Shown piece after piece: positions 32,155 through 40,732 of a stretch of 46,626 nucleotides of DNA. Origin of the DNA: Bacteroidales bacterium UBA2800 (GTDB taxonomy: Bacteria > Bacteroidota > Bacteroidia > Bacteroidales > Paludibacteraceae); contig DEHM01000024.1 of the NCBI GenBank assembly GCA_002351925.1, forward strand, positions 5,818 through 52,443, written 5' to 3'. The notes under the pieces were generated by a model. It did no database searches. It was not told where the DNA came from and worked only from the letters and a program-made list of their open reading frames with translations. Position numbers and translations under genes: made by a program. Position 1 is the first letter of the stretch. Each line of letters starts with the position of its first letter.

Positions 32155-34979
32155 GAGCGACGTTTTTACATCAGACGGCGGAGTCTATCGTGCAACACAT
32201 AGACTGGCAGCAGTTGAACCGCACCACGTTGGTGCTGCCGTCTCATCGTGCGGGGCTGGTGCTGAAAGATGAGTTGCTTCGTCTGCAGAAAGAGCGCGGT
32301 CAGCAAGCCGTGTGGGCACCGCAAGTGCAGACCTTGCAACAGCTGCAGGATCAGCTCAGTCCGCTCTATGCTGAGGATGAGTTGATGACCATCGTGCGGC
32401 TCTACAAGATATACCGTCAGTCAGCTGTCGGCATGTCGGAGGACGACAAGATGCCGTTGGATCTTTTCTACGGATGGGGACGGCAGATGTTGGCGGATTT
32501 CACCAACGTAGATGCCTCGATGCACGCCGACCAAGTGCCGAATTTCTTTGAGAATACGATAGCCGCCCACGAGTTGGAAGAATGGCAGTTGGACCGTGAA
32601 GTGGAAGAGCGCCTGCGAGGATTGCTGGGAAACGGGAACGGGACAGCGGCTGCTGAGACGTGGCACGAAGAGTCTATCAGGCGTCAGTACGAGCGTATAT
32701 GGCGCAATCTGTATACATTCTACACGGCGCTGCATAGCGAGATGGCGCAAGAGCAGAAAGGCTATGTTGGAATGCGTCAACGGAGTGTGATCGACTGCTG
32801 GGACGAGGAGCAGATTCAACAACAGATAGCCGGTCGCACCTATGTCTTTGTCGGTTTCAACTACCTGTTGCCGGTAGAGCGCGAGTTGATGGAGCGGCTG
32901 CGCGATGCGGGACAAGCTATTTTCTACTGGGATTATGTGGCTGATTTTCAGACGAATGAGAAGGCTTTCTCGTTTGCGCAACTCAACAGTCGTGCGCTGG
33001 GCAATGCCCTGCCGCCTCAGTCCGGTATACATAGCTCGGTCAACATGGTTGCTTGTGTGTCGCGTGAGGCTCAGGCGCAGTATGTTCACCACTGGCTGCA
33101 GGAGAACTACAAGGCGCGAGGCGAAAGAGTGGGTGTCGTCATCTGCGACGAGACGATGCTCGAGCCGGTGATCTATGCCCTGCCGCCTATCACGTTGCCC
33201 GGCGAGCAAGAGACCGTGCCGATGAATATCACCAAGGGTTTCCCTCTGCGCAATACGCATATATATGCGCAAGTGCTGCGTTGGCTGAACGATCGTGCAC
33301 GCGGAGACGCTGAACAGGCTGTTTCTCCCGATTTCATCGACCAAATGTTGCTTAGTATTTTTCCTGCGGATCTCTCTCAAAAGACGGAATCCGCACTGGA
33401 GGAAACGGACGCACTGACATGGCAGGAGTTGCTGATACTGGAGTCGGAATACCAGGTGAGGAAGATTGCTAATCAGATGCGCAAACTGCTGACGGACGGG
33501 CTGGGCGATATACCTTTTACCCTCAAACTGCTGCGACTGCTGATGCGGCGCATGATGGAGAGTGTGACGATGCCTTTCCACGGCGAACCCGTGACGGATA
33601 TTCAGATTATGGGTGTGCTGGAGACGCGTATGTTGGATTTTGACCGACTGCTGATGCTCAACGTGGAGGAAGGTGTGCTGCCGCAACGTCAGGCCGATAT
33701 CAGTTTTATCCCGTATTATTTGCGTAAGACCTATCATATGCAGACCAGCGACGAACGTGCTACGGTCTATGCCTACAATTTCTTCCGCTTGTTGAGCCGT
33801 GCCCAGCAGACGACGGTGCTCTTCAGTGCCGCGGAGAGTGCAGAAGGCAGTAGGGGGATGTCGCGTTTCCTGATGCAGATACTTGTTTCTCCTGAATTCA
33901 CCGTAGAAAAATTCCATCTGCAGGAGCACGCAGTGCTGGATCAGACACCGCTGATAGACGATACGCAGATCTGTTGTAGCAAGCTGAGCACGCTGCAGGT
34001 AGGCGCTGATGGTGTAGTGCGTAAGGCGGACGGCAAACCCTATCGTCTCTCGCCCAGTGCGCTCAATACGTATATTGCTTGTCCGCGCAGTTTCTATCTG
34101 CAGTATGTCCTCGGACTTCGTCCGCAGGAGAAAGAGGATGTGCTGTTTGCCCCCAATACGCTTGGCTCGTTTGTCCACCACTCGATGGAGTATATCTACC
34201 TGACTTATCTGGGCGCAGACAACCGCACGCCGCAAACGGTGAGTCCGGAGGCGATAGAGGCGATGCGTGACAACAAAGAGAAAAAAGAGGAAGCACTGCT
34301 ACACGCCTACGGCGAGATGAACCGTCTGTGGCTGCGCGATCACCCCGAAGAACCGGAACACTATGTGCCGGAGAATCATGTGGGCGAGAACGTCATTATT
34401 CTCGGTTACATCGACAATATCCTTGAGCGTGACGCTGCGGATGCGGCGGACGGATTGCAGATATACCTGTTGGAAAAGGAACGTGTCTTCCCCTTGCCGA
34501 TTGAGGGAGTGGGGACGATAGAAATAGGCGGAACGATTGATAGACTGGATATCGTAGGCCAGGATGACAGGCAGCGACTGCGCGTAGTGGACTATAAATC
34601 AGGCAGCTACAACGATACGACGCACGAGAAGAAGATGAGTGCAGAGTGGGAGTCGCTGATGACCGACAAAGACAAAGGCTATGTGCGTCAGACTTTGCTC
34701 TACAGCCACGCGGTAGCCGTGCATGATCGTACCGGTCTGCCCATTGAACCGCATTTGTTCTTCTGTCGCCGTAATCTCAATGAGATTGATACCACTGTTT
34801 CCGTAGCGCAACAGCCTGTCACAGACTACTGTACGCAGAAAGAGCCGTTTATGGAGGCGCTGAGCAGCAAAGCGGCAGAGGTGCTGACGACGACCAGTTT
34901 CCCGCCATGCGCCGAAGAGGACTGTCCCTCTTTCTGCCCGTTCTTTAGCCTTTGCGGCCGCAAACCAACTACCCATTAA
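32151..34979 (+). CDS. addB: AddB-like PD-(D/E)XK nuclease
   Basis: A 942-residue protein. The N-terminus TTLVLPSHRAGLVLKDEL is the degenerate helicase-like region of AddB without an active Walker A. The C-terminal nuclease begins LSPSALNTYIACPRSFYLQYVLGL and contains VVDYKSGSYND (the catalytic D-x-K). A late cysteine set CAEEDCPSFCPFFSLCG, with the Cys in ACPRSF, matches the iron-sulfur staple of AddB. The start is GTG 32151, overlapping the addA TGA. Partner of AddA in recombinational repair. Confidence 0.85.
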   Translation: MRATFLHQTAESIVQHIDWQQLNRTTLVLPSHRAGLVLKDELLRLQKERGQQAVWAPQVQTLQQLQDQLSPLYAEDELMTIVRLYKIYRQSAVGMSEDDKMPLDLFYGWGRQMLADFTNVDASMHADQVPNFFENTIAAHELEEWQLDREVEERLRGLLGNGNGTAAAETWHEESIRRQYERIWRNLYTFYTALHSEMAQEQKGYVGMRQRSVIDCWDEEQIQQQIAGRTYVFVGFNYLLPVERELMERLRDAGQAIFYWDYVADFQTNEKAFSFAQLNSRALGNALPPQSGIHSSVNMVACVSREAQAQYVHHWLQENYKARGERVGVVICDETMLEPVIYALPPITLPGEQETVPMNITKGFPLRNTHIYAQVLRWLNDRARGDAEQAVSPDFIDQMLLSIFPADLSQKTESALEETDALTWQELLILESEYQVRKIANQMRKLLTDGLGDIPFTLKLLRLLMRRMMESVTMPFHGEPVTDIQIMGVLETRMLDFDRLLMLNVEEGVLPQRQADISFIPYYLRKTYHMQTSDERATVYAYNFFRLLSRAQQTTVLFSAAESAEGSRGMSRFLMQILVSPEFTVEKFHLQEHAVLDQTPLIDDTQICCSKLSTLQVGADGVVRKADGKPYRLSPSALNTYIACPRSFYLQYVLGLRPQEKEDVLFAPNTLGSFVHHSMEYIYLTYLGADNRTPQTVSPEAIEAMRDNKEKKEEALLHAYGEMNRLWLRDHPEEPEHYVPENHVGENVIILGYIDNILERDAADAADGLQIYLLEKERVFPLPIEGVGTIEIGGTIDRLDIVGQDDRQRLRVVDYKSGSYNDTTHEKKMSAEWESLMTDKDKGYVRQTLLYSHAVAVHDRTGLPIEPHLFFCRRNLNEIDTTVSVAQQPVTDYCTQKEPFMEALSSKAAEVLTTTSFPPCAEEDCPSFCPFFSLCGRKPTTH

Positions 34980-34981
34980 GT

Positions 34982-35863
34982 ATGAAGACTATTACCCGAT
35001 ATTATCGCATTGCCGACCATCTGTTAGCCTTGAGTGCAGCGCCGGAGATGTTGGACGAACTGACTAATTTTGCGCCGTTTCAGACCGATGAAACTGAAGA
35101 GAATGTGCTGCTTCGTCTGCACGTAAGCGACCAGCCTATACCCGGAACGGAAGGATGGGAAGAGGTATATATTGATAGTGCGGAGCCCGATATGCCGCGT
35201 ATAGAGATCTATTGTACCGATAGCGAGTGGCTCTTCCGTCTGGCGCAGACGCGTGACAGCGAGCTGGCATGTGCGGTGCGTTGTAAGGCGGATTTTAGTG
35301 AGGGAGAAATATTCCAGCTCCCGTATTACGTCCGTTTCGCCCTCGATAATGCGTCGATGTTGCTCTATGCTTTTCGCACCGCTCCGCTCTACACATTGTT
35401 GTTCCATGCTTCTGTCACGGTGCGGCAGGATGTGGGGTATCTCTTCTTGGGTCGTTCGGGCACGGGTAAGAGCACGCACTCGCAACAGTGGATGAAGGCG
35501 TTTGACGACGCGTGGCTGTTGAATGACGACAATCCCATCGTACGTATATGGCCGGACGGCAGTGTGCGGGTGTACGGTTCGCCGTGGTCGGGCAAGACGC
35601 CGTGCTACAAGCAGGCCGACGTGCCAGTTGGTGCCTTTGTGCAACTCAAACAGGCGCCGGAGAACAAGATAGAACGCCTGCGCATGGTACAAGCGTATCC
35701 GCATATTCTCTCTTCGGTAAGCGGGATGAAACTACAGCCACAGATTATGGACTGCCTCTATGCCTCTATAGCGCGTCTGTTGGAACTTATTCCGGTGTAT
35801 CACCTGGAATGTCTTCCCAACGAGGCTGCGGCACAACTATGCGCTCAAACGTGTTCGCTTTAG
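34982..35863 (+). CDS. HPr-kinase-like P-loop protein
   Basis: A 293-residue protein. FLGRSGTGKSTHS (155-167) is a P-loop, and LLNDDNPIVRIWPDGSVRVYGSPWSGKTPCYKQADVPVGAFVQL matches the C-terminal kinase domain of HPr kinase/phosphorylase-like proteins. The N-terminal half has no HPrK regulatory-domain match that I recognise. It is therefore not a standard HprK; related stand-alone proteins phosphorylate small molecules or peptides, or are uncharacterised. ATG 34982 follows addB by 2 bp. The 3' end overlaps convergent mtaB by 77 bp. Confidence 0.75.
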   Translation: MKTITRYYRIADHLLALSAAPEMLDELTNFAPFQTDETEENVLLRLHVSDQPIPGTEGWEEVYIDSAEPDMPRIEIYCTDSEWLFRLAQTRDSELACAVRCKADFSEGEIFQLPYYVRFALDNASMLLYAFRTAPLYTLLFHASVTVRQDVGYLFLGRSGTGKSTHSQQWMKAFDDAWLLNDDNPIVRIWPDGSVRVYGSPWSGKTPCYKQADVPVGAFVQLKQAPENKIERLRMVQAYPHILSSVSGMKLQPQIMDCLYASIARLLELIPVYHLECLPNEAAAQLCAQTCSL

Positions 35864-37091
35864 CGCGGTCGTACGGGCAACTCACCTTGATATAGTTCTC
35901 GGTAAATCCGTACATCAATCCGTCTTTCTTAGCACTCTCCCAGAGTACGACGGCTTCTTCTCCGGCATGTTGCCGGTAGAAATGCGCTGTCTTGCGCGCA
36001 CTTATCTCGTGCAACTGTTTGCTGCGCCGCTCACGCTCCTTCTGCGGCACTACCACCAGATCCATGTCTAACATGCGTGTGTTGGCACGTTCGGAGTAGG
36101 TAAAGACGTGTAGTTGCGACACCGGTAATTGTTCGATAAAATCGACATAATCGTTCCAACAGGCTTCAGTCTCTCCGCGCACACCCACCATGCAATCCAC
36201 GCCGATGAATGCGCGGGGCATGACGGATTTGATATGTGCAACGCGCTCCGCAAAGAGTTCGCGAGTATAACGGCGTCCCATAATCTTGAGGACCTCGTTG
36301 CTACCTGACTGCAAAGGAATATGAAAATGCGGGGCAAAATGGCGGCTACCTGCCACAAAATCGATGATCTCATCGCTCAGCAGGTTCGGCTCGCAACTAC
36401 TGATACGTACGCGGAAGTCGCCTTCGCTGGCATCGATGGCACGCAGCAGGTCGATGAAAGTCTCGTTGGTACTACGTCCGAAATCGCCGATGTTGACACC
36501 CGAGAGTACGATCTCTTTGGCGCCTCCGGCCAGTGCCGCGCGGGTTTGTTCTACCAGCGAAGTAATCGAGGGATTGCGGCTCTTGCCACGGGCCAGAGGA
36601 ATCGTGCAATAACTGCAGAAATAGTTGCACCCGTCTTGTACTTTCAAGAAACAGCGGGTACGATCGTCCTTGCTGTAGGCTCCGTAGAAATCGTCTATTT
36701 CACGGATAGGGGAGGTAAAGACTCTCGAGAGCTCGTGAGATTGAGACCTTGACAGCTCGATTTTCTGAATAAACTCCTCGAGGTTGAACTTCTCGTTTTG
36801 ACCCAACACATAGTCTACCCCCTCAATATGCGCGATTTCATCGGGCTTTAGTTGGGCGTAACAGCCAGTCACGATGAGTACGGCATTCGGGTTCTGACGG
36901 CGGATACGATGAATAATCTGCCGGTCTTTATGATCGGCGGCATCGGTGACGGAGCAGGTGTTGATGACACAGATGTCGGCTTGCTCACCTCTCGCAGCGC
37001 GGGTATGGCCACGCTCCAAGAGCGCTTTTCCGAGCGCGCTACTCTCCGCAAAATTCAGCTTGCAACCCAGTGTTGTGAACGAGATAGTCAT
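35787..37091 (-). CDS. mtaB: tRNA t6A37 methylthiotransferase MtaB
   Basis: A 434-residue radical-SAM enzyme that adds a methylthio group to t6A37 of ANN-decoding tRNAs. The N-terminal UPF0004 domain has Cys10, Cys46 and Cys77 for the auxiliary cluster. DGCNYFCSYCTIPLARG holds the radical-SAM Cys155, Cys159 and Cys162. A TRAM-like end (GLMYGFTENYIKVSCPYD) follows. The promoter is 10 nt from the ATG, so the mRNA is nearly leaderless. Residues about 111-126 (IELSRSQSHELSRV) look repeat-derived from a degenerate 8-bp array. Confidence 0.93.
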   Translation of the reverse strand: MTISFTTLGCKLNFAESSALGKALLERGHTRAARGEQADICVINTCSVTDAADHKDRQIIHRIRRQNPNAVLIVTGCYAQLKPDEIAHIEGVDYVLGQNEKFNLEEFIQKIELSRSQSHELSRVFTSPIREIDDFYGAYSKDDRTRCFLKVQDGCNYFCSYCTIPLARGKSRNPSITSLVEQTRAALAGGAKEIVLSGVNIGDFGRSTNETFIDLLRAIDASEGDFRVRISSCEPNLLSDEIIDFVAGSRHFAPHFHIPLQSGSNEVLKIMGRRYTRELFAERVAHIKSVMPRAFIGVDCMVGVRGETEACWNDYVDFIEQLPVSQLHVFTYSERANTRMLDMDLVVVPQKERERRSKQLHEISARKTAHFYRQHAGEEAVVLWESAKKDGLMYGFTENYIKVSCPYDRAKANTFERIVVPQPRWEDIPGDTPE

Positions 37092-37101
37092 AAATCGGGT
37101 G

Positions 37102-37109
37102 CAAAATTA
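37102..37109 (-). promoter_or_regulatory. Promoter -7 element of mtaB
   Basis: TAATTTTG on the minus strand, 10 nt upstream of the mtaB ATG at 37091. The AT-rich DNA between it and the hppA promoter carries the -33 regions of both divergent genes. Confidence 0.65.
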
Positions 37110-37138
37110 CTGCTTTTTTTTGAAAAAAACAAAAAAAA

Positions 37139-37170
37139 TTTGCATATGTAAGAAAATTAGTGTAACTTTG
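37139..37170 (+). promoter_or_regulatory. Promoter of hppA
   Basis: TTTG 37139-37142, a 20-bp spacer and TAACTTTG 37163-37170, followed by CAGTCGCAATTG. The half-sites TTGC and GCAA flank AGTC, identical to the addA promoter. Confidence 0.8.
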
Positions 37171-37223
37171 CAGTCGCAATTGACCTTATTATCAATTAAT
37201 ATTAACAAAAACACAAGTATTCT

Positions 37224-39431
37224 ATGACAGATTTAACTGTTTTGATGTATGTCGTTCTGGCAGCATCTGTGCTTGCGCTTGGTTTTGCCTACTATTTCTA
37301 TCGCTCCATGTTGAGCAAGGATGAGGGTACCGAGCTCATGAAAACTATTGCTTCGCACGTACGTAAGGGTGCGATGGCGTATCTGAAACAGCAGTACAAA
37401 GTGGTGACGATCGTGTTTGTGATCTTAGCCCTCGTCTTTGCTGTAATGGCTTATTTCAACCTGCAAAACGGTATCGTTTGGTTTGCCTTCCTGACCGGTG
37501 GTTTCTTCTCCGGCTTGGCTGGTTTCTTCGGAATGAAGACGGCTACCTATGCTTCGGCTCGTACGGCTAATGCTGCTCGTCAGAGTCTGAACGCAGGTCT
37601 GCAGGTCGCTTTCCGTTCGGGTGCCGTGATGGGTCTGACGGTAGTAGGTTTGGCGCTGCTGGACGTTGCCGGTTGGTTCCTCGTACTGAAAGGTACCGGT
37701 CTGTTGGCGCTGGTAGGTGCAGAGGCAGACATGATCACGATTACGACGACGATGCTGACCTTCGGTATGGGTGCTTCTACGCAAGCGCTGTTTGCTCGTG
37801 TAGGCGGTGGTATCTACACCAAGGCTGCTGACGTAGGTGCAGACCTTGTTGGTAAGACCGAGTACAACATCCCTGAGGATGACCCGCGTAACCCTGCTAC
37901 TATCGCCGATAACGTAGGTGATAACGTAGGTGACGTGGCCGGTATGGGTGCTGACTTGTATGAGTCGTACGCCGGTTCTATCCTGGCCACGATGGCGCTG
38001 GGCGCTTCGGCCTTTGCTTTCTGCGAGCAGATGCAGCTTAAAGCCGTTTTGGCTCCTTCGCTTATCGCTGCGTGCGGTGTGCTGCTGAGTATCATCGGTA
38101 TCTATTTGGTGAAGACCAAAGAGGGTGCAGGTATGAAAGAATTGCTGCGTGCCCTGGCTATCGGTACGAACACCGCTGCGGTGCTGATTGCGCTGGTGAC
38201 GTTCGGTATCTTCGCTTGGCTGTTCGGAACAGAGACCAACCAATGGTGGCAAGTGAGCCTCTCTGTTGTTGTTGGTCTGTTGGCAGGTGTTATTATCGGT
38301 CAATCGACCGAGTACTACACCTCGCAGAGCTATAAACCGACGCAAAAAGTGAGTGAGAGTTCGCAGACCGGTCCGGCTACCGTTATCATCAGTGGTCTGG
38401 GTCTCGGTATGCTCTCGACAGCTATTCCGGTTATCACCGTAGGTGTAGCTATCATCCTGGCTTATCTCTGCGCAAACGGTTTCCATATTGAATTCAGTGC
38501 AGCTAACCTGAGTATGGGTCTGTATGGTATCGGTATTGCCGCTGTCGGCATGCTCTCGACGCTGGGTATTACGTTGGCTACCGACGCTTACGGTCCGATT
38601 GCTGACAATGCCGGTGGTAACGCTGAGATGTCCGGTCTGCCCGCAGAGGTACGTCAACGCACCGATGCGCTCGATGCACTGGGTAACACTACTGCTGCTA
38701 CCGGTAAAGGTTTTGCTATCGGTTCGGCTGCCCTCACGGCGCTTGCTTTGTTGGCTTCGTATGTAGAGGAGATCAAGATTGCGTTGATTCGTACGGGTGA
38801 GGCTCTGCCGAATGGCGTAGAGGCTGCTAAGGCAACGCTCGTAGACTTCATGGAGGCATACAACGTTAACTTGATGAATCCTGTGGTCCTCGTAGGTATC
38901 TTCATCGGCTCGATGATGGCCTTCCTGTTCTGCGGTCTGACGATGAACGCTGTCGGCCGTGCCGCACAGAAGATGGTAGAAGAGGTACGTCGTCAGTTCC
39001 AGACCATCAAGGGTATCCTTGAGGGTAAGGCTGATCCGGACTACGCACGCTGCGTAGCTATCTCGACGAAAGGTGCGCAACACGAAATGTTGTTGCCGTC
39101 TATTCTCGCCATCATCGTTCCGATTATCACGGGTCTGGTTCTCGGCGTAGCCGGTGTGCTGGGTCTGCTTATCGGTGGTCTGGCTACGGGCTTCGTGCTG
39201 GCTGTCTTCATGGCGAATGCCGGCGGTGCGTGGGATAACGCTAAGAAATATGTAGAGGAAGGTCATTTCGGCGGCAAGGGCTCCGATTGCCACAAGGCTA
39301 CTGTAGTGGGTGACACCGTAGGTGATCCGTTCAAGGACACGTCGGGTCCGAGTCTGAATATCCTCATCAAGCTGATGTCGATGGTCAGCATCGTGATGGC
39401 CGGTCTTACCGTTACCTATCACCTCTTGTAA
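37224..39431 (+). CDS. hppA: Membrane-bound ion-pumping pyrophosphatase
   Basis: A 735-residue polytopic enzyme coupling pyrophosphate hydrolysis to H+ or Na+ export. The catalytic segments are DVGADLVGKTEYNIPEDDPRNPATIADNVGDNVGD and, near the C-terminus, KGSDCHKATVVGDTVGDPFKDTSGPSLN. The GNTTAATGKGFAIGSA stretch has Ala rather than Lys at the position that separates K+-dependent from K+-independent families, so a K+-dependent enzyme is expected. H+ versus Na+ specificity cannot be settled here. Codons appear well adapted, consistent with high expression. Single-gene unit with its own promoter and terminator. Confidence 0.95.
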   Translation: MTDLTVLMYVVLAASVLALGFAYYFYRSMLSKDEGTELMKTIASHVRKGAMAYLKQQYKVVTIVFVILALVFAVMAYFNLQNGIVWFAFLTGGFFSGLAGFFGMKTATYASARTANAARQSLNAGLQVAFRSGAVMGLTVVGLALLDVAGWFLVLKGTGLLALVGAEADMITITTTMLTFGMGASTQALFARVGGGIYTKAADVGADLVGKTEYNIPEDDPRNPATIADNVGDNVGDVAGMGADLYESYAGSILATMALGASAFAFCEQMQLKAVLAPSLIAACGVLLSIIGIYLVKTKEGAGMKELLRALAIGTNTAAVLIALVTFGIFAWLFGTETNQWWQVSLSVVVGLLAGVIIGQSTEYYTSQSYKPTQKVSESSQTGPATVIISGLGLGMLSTAIPVITVGVAIILAYLCANGFHIEFSAANLSMGLYGIGIAAVGMLSTLGITLATDAYGPIADNAGGNAEMSGLPAEVRQRTDALDALGNTTAATGKGFAIGSAALTALALLASYVEEIKIALIRTGEALPNGVEAAKATLVDFMEAYNVNLMNPVVLVGIFIGSMMAFLFCGLTMNAVGRAAQKMVEEVRRQFQTIKGILEGKADPDYARCVAISTKGAQHEMLLPSILAIIVPIITGLVLGVAGVLGLLIGGLATGFVLAVFMANAGGAWDNAKKYVEEGHFGGKGSDCHKATVVGDTVGDPFKDTSGPSLNILIKLMSMVSIVMAGLTVTYHLL

Positions 39432-39448
39432 ACCTATCGAGGTCCACA

Positions 39449-39480
39449 AAAAAACGTCCCGTTGCTGCGGGACGTTTTTT
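39449..39480. terminator. Bidirectional intrinsic terminator after hppA
   Basis: The perfect 13-bp stem AAAAAACGTCCCG / CGGGACGTTTTTT has a 6-nt loop. It serves both hppA (+) and the convergent DegT gene (-). Confidence 0.92.
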
Positions 39481-39507
39481 GTTGGCGTAATGTGGTGTGT
39501 CTGCCGT

Positions 39508-40629
39508 TTATGCAAACGCGTTGATGCACTCTGCGACATACTCCATTTGCTCTTTGGTCATGCAGGGACTTATCGGCAGCGACAGTTCGGCATCGGCAAG
39601 GAACTCGGTGATGGGCAACGAGAGTTGCGGGATGTTCCATGCTTCCTTAGCGTAGCACTCCTGTTTGTGCGGCGCAATCGGATAATGGATCACGGTACCT
39701 ATCTCTTTCTCTGCCAAGTAGTCGTGCAGCGCGTCGCGCTTACCGTCTTTGACGATAATCGGGAAGAGGTGATACACGTTATGCGCGTCGTCCAGTTGTT
39801 CCGGTAGTTCGATGAGCGGATTAGAGATGTGCGCATAATAGTAGGCTGCTACTTCCTGACGACGTTGGATGTCCTCGTCAAGGTATTTCAGTTTCACGTC
39901 GAGGATCGCAGCCTGTATCTCGTCCAAACGACTATTGCGACCGGCGTATTTGAAGATGTATTTCTTCTGCGAACCGTAGTTCGCGAGCGCACGTACCGCA
40001 GCTGCCAGTTCGGGATCATTGGTCGTTACAGCTCCGGCATCGCCGAGTGCACCGAGGTTCTTACCCGGATAGAACGAGTGTCCCGCAGCATCACCAATAG
40101 AGCCGGTACGTTTTCCGTGCCAGGTGCAACCGTGCGCTTGCGCGTTGTCCTCAATCAGTTTGAGGTTGTACTTCTTGCAGAGTTCGGCAATCTTGTCCGT
40201 CATGGCATTCCGGCCATAGAGATGGACGATACAGATGGCTTTCGTGCGCGGCGTAATAACGGCCTCGATAAGGCTGTCGTCGATTTCCAGCGTCTCTTTG
40301 CGAGGCTCGACGAGTACGGGTTTCAGACCATTCTCCGTGATACCTAAGATTGTCGCGATATAGGTATTGGCCGGGACGATGACTTCGTCGCCGGGCTGCA
40401 TCACTCCTAATTCTATATACGCGCGAAAGATCCAGATCAGGGCGTCCAAACCATTGGCACAACCGATACAGAAAGGTGAGCCGATATATTCGGCATAGTG
40501 CTTCTCAAAAGCCTCATTCTCTTTGCCTTGCAGATACCATCCGCTATCAATCACGCGTCGCGCCGCCTCACGGATCTCGTCTCCGTGCATGGCCGTAACG
40601 TCATGTAAACTCAAAAAAGGTACGTTCAT
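39508..40629 (-). CDS. DegT/DnrJ/EryC1/StrS-family PLP aminotransferase
   Basis: A 373-residue PLP enzyme typical of nucleotide-sugar amination. Visible are GWYLQGKENEAFE, CANGLDALIW, GDEVIVPANTYIAT, LIEDNAQAHG with PLP-ring Asp161, and HSFYPGKNLGALGDAG with the Schiff-base Lys190. Likely makes an amino-sugar for surface glycans, but no sugar-biosynthesis genes lie beside it. Start MNVPFLSLHD (40629) was chosen because the upstream extension crosses the promoter. Confidence 0.9.
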   Translation of the reverse strand: MNVPFLSLHDVTAMHGDEIREAARRVIDSGWYLQGKENEAFEKHYAEYIGSPFCIGCANGLDALIWIFRAYIELGVMQPGDEVIVPANTYIATILGITENGLKPVLVEPRKETLEIDDSLIEAVITPRTKAICIVHLYGRNAMTDKIAELCKKYNLKLIEDNAQAHGCTWHGKRTGSIGDAAGHSFYPGKNLGALGDAGAVTTNDPELAAAVRALANYGSQKKYIFKYAGRNSRLDEIQAAILDVKLKYLDEDIQRRQEVAAYYYAHISNPLIELPEQLDDAHNVYHLFPIIVKDGKRDALHDYLAEKEIGTVIHYPIAPHKQECYAKEAWNIPQLSLPITEFLADAELSLPISPCMTKEQMEYVAECINAFA

Positions 40630-40641
40630 GTTCAAACAATT

Positions 40642-40656
40642 TTGCCTGCAAAAGTA
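40642..40656 (-). promoter_or_regulatory. Promoter of the DegT gene with inverted repeat
   Basis: On the minus strand TACTTTTG (40649-40656) is the -7 element and is part of the perfect inverted repeat TTTTGC-AG-GCAAAA. The leader is about 15 nt. Confidence 0.7.
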
Positions 40657-40685
40657 CTGCTTTTTTTTGATATACACAAGAAAAA

Positions 40686-40717
40686 TTTGCATGTATGCGA
40701 TTATTTTTGTATCTTTG
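40686..40717 (+). promoter_or_regulatory. Promoter of the MATE operon
   Basis: TTTG 40686-40689, a 20-bp spacer and TATCTTTG 40710-40717, 15 nt before ATG 40733. It drives the genes that follow. Confidence 0.8.
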
Positions 40718-40732
40718 CACGGAATTTTTAAA

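Noticed and set aside
37425..39539. 704-aa minus-strand ORF opposite hppA
   Set aside because: Shadow of a highly biased coding sequence. It crosses the terminator and has low-complexity Thr/Gln/His/Arg composition with no motif.
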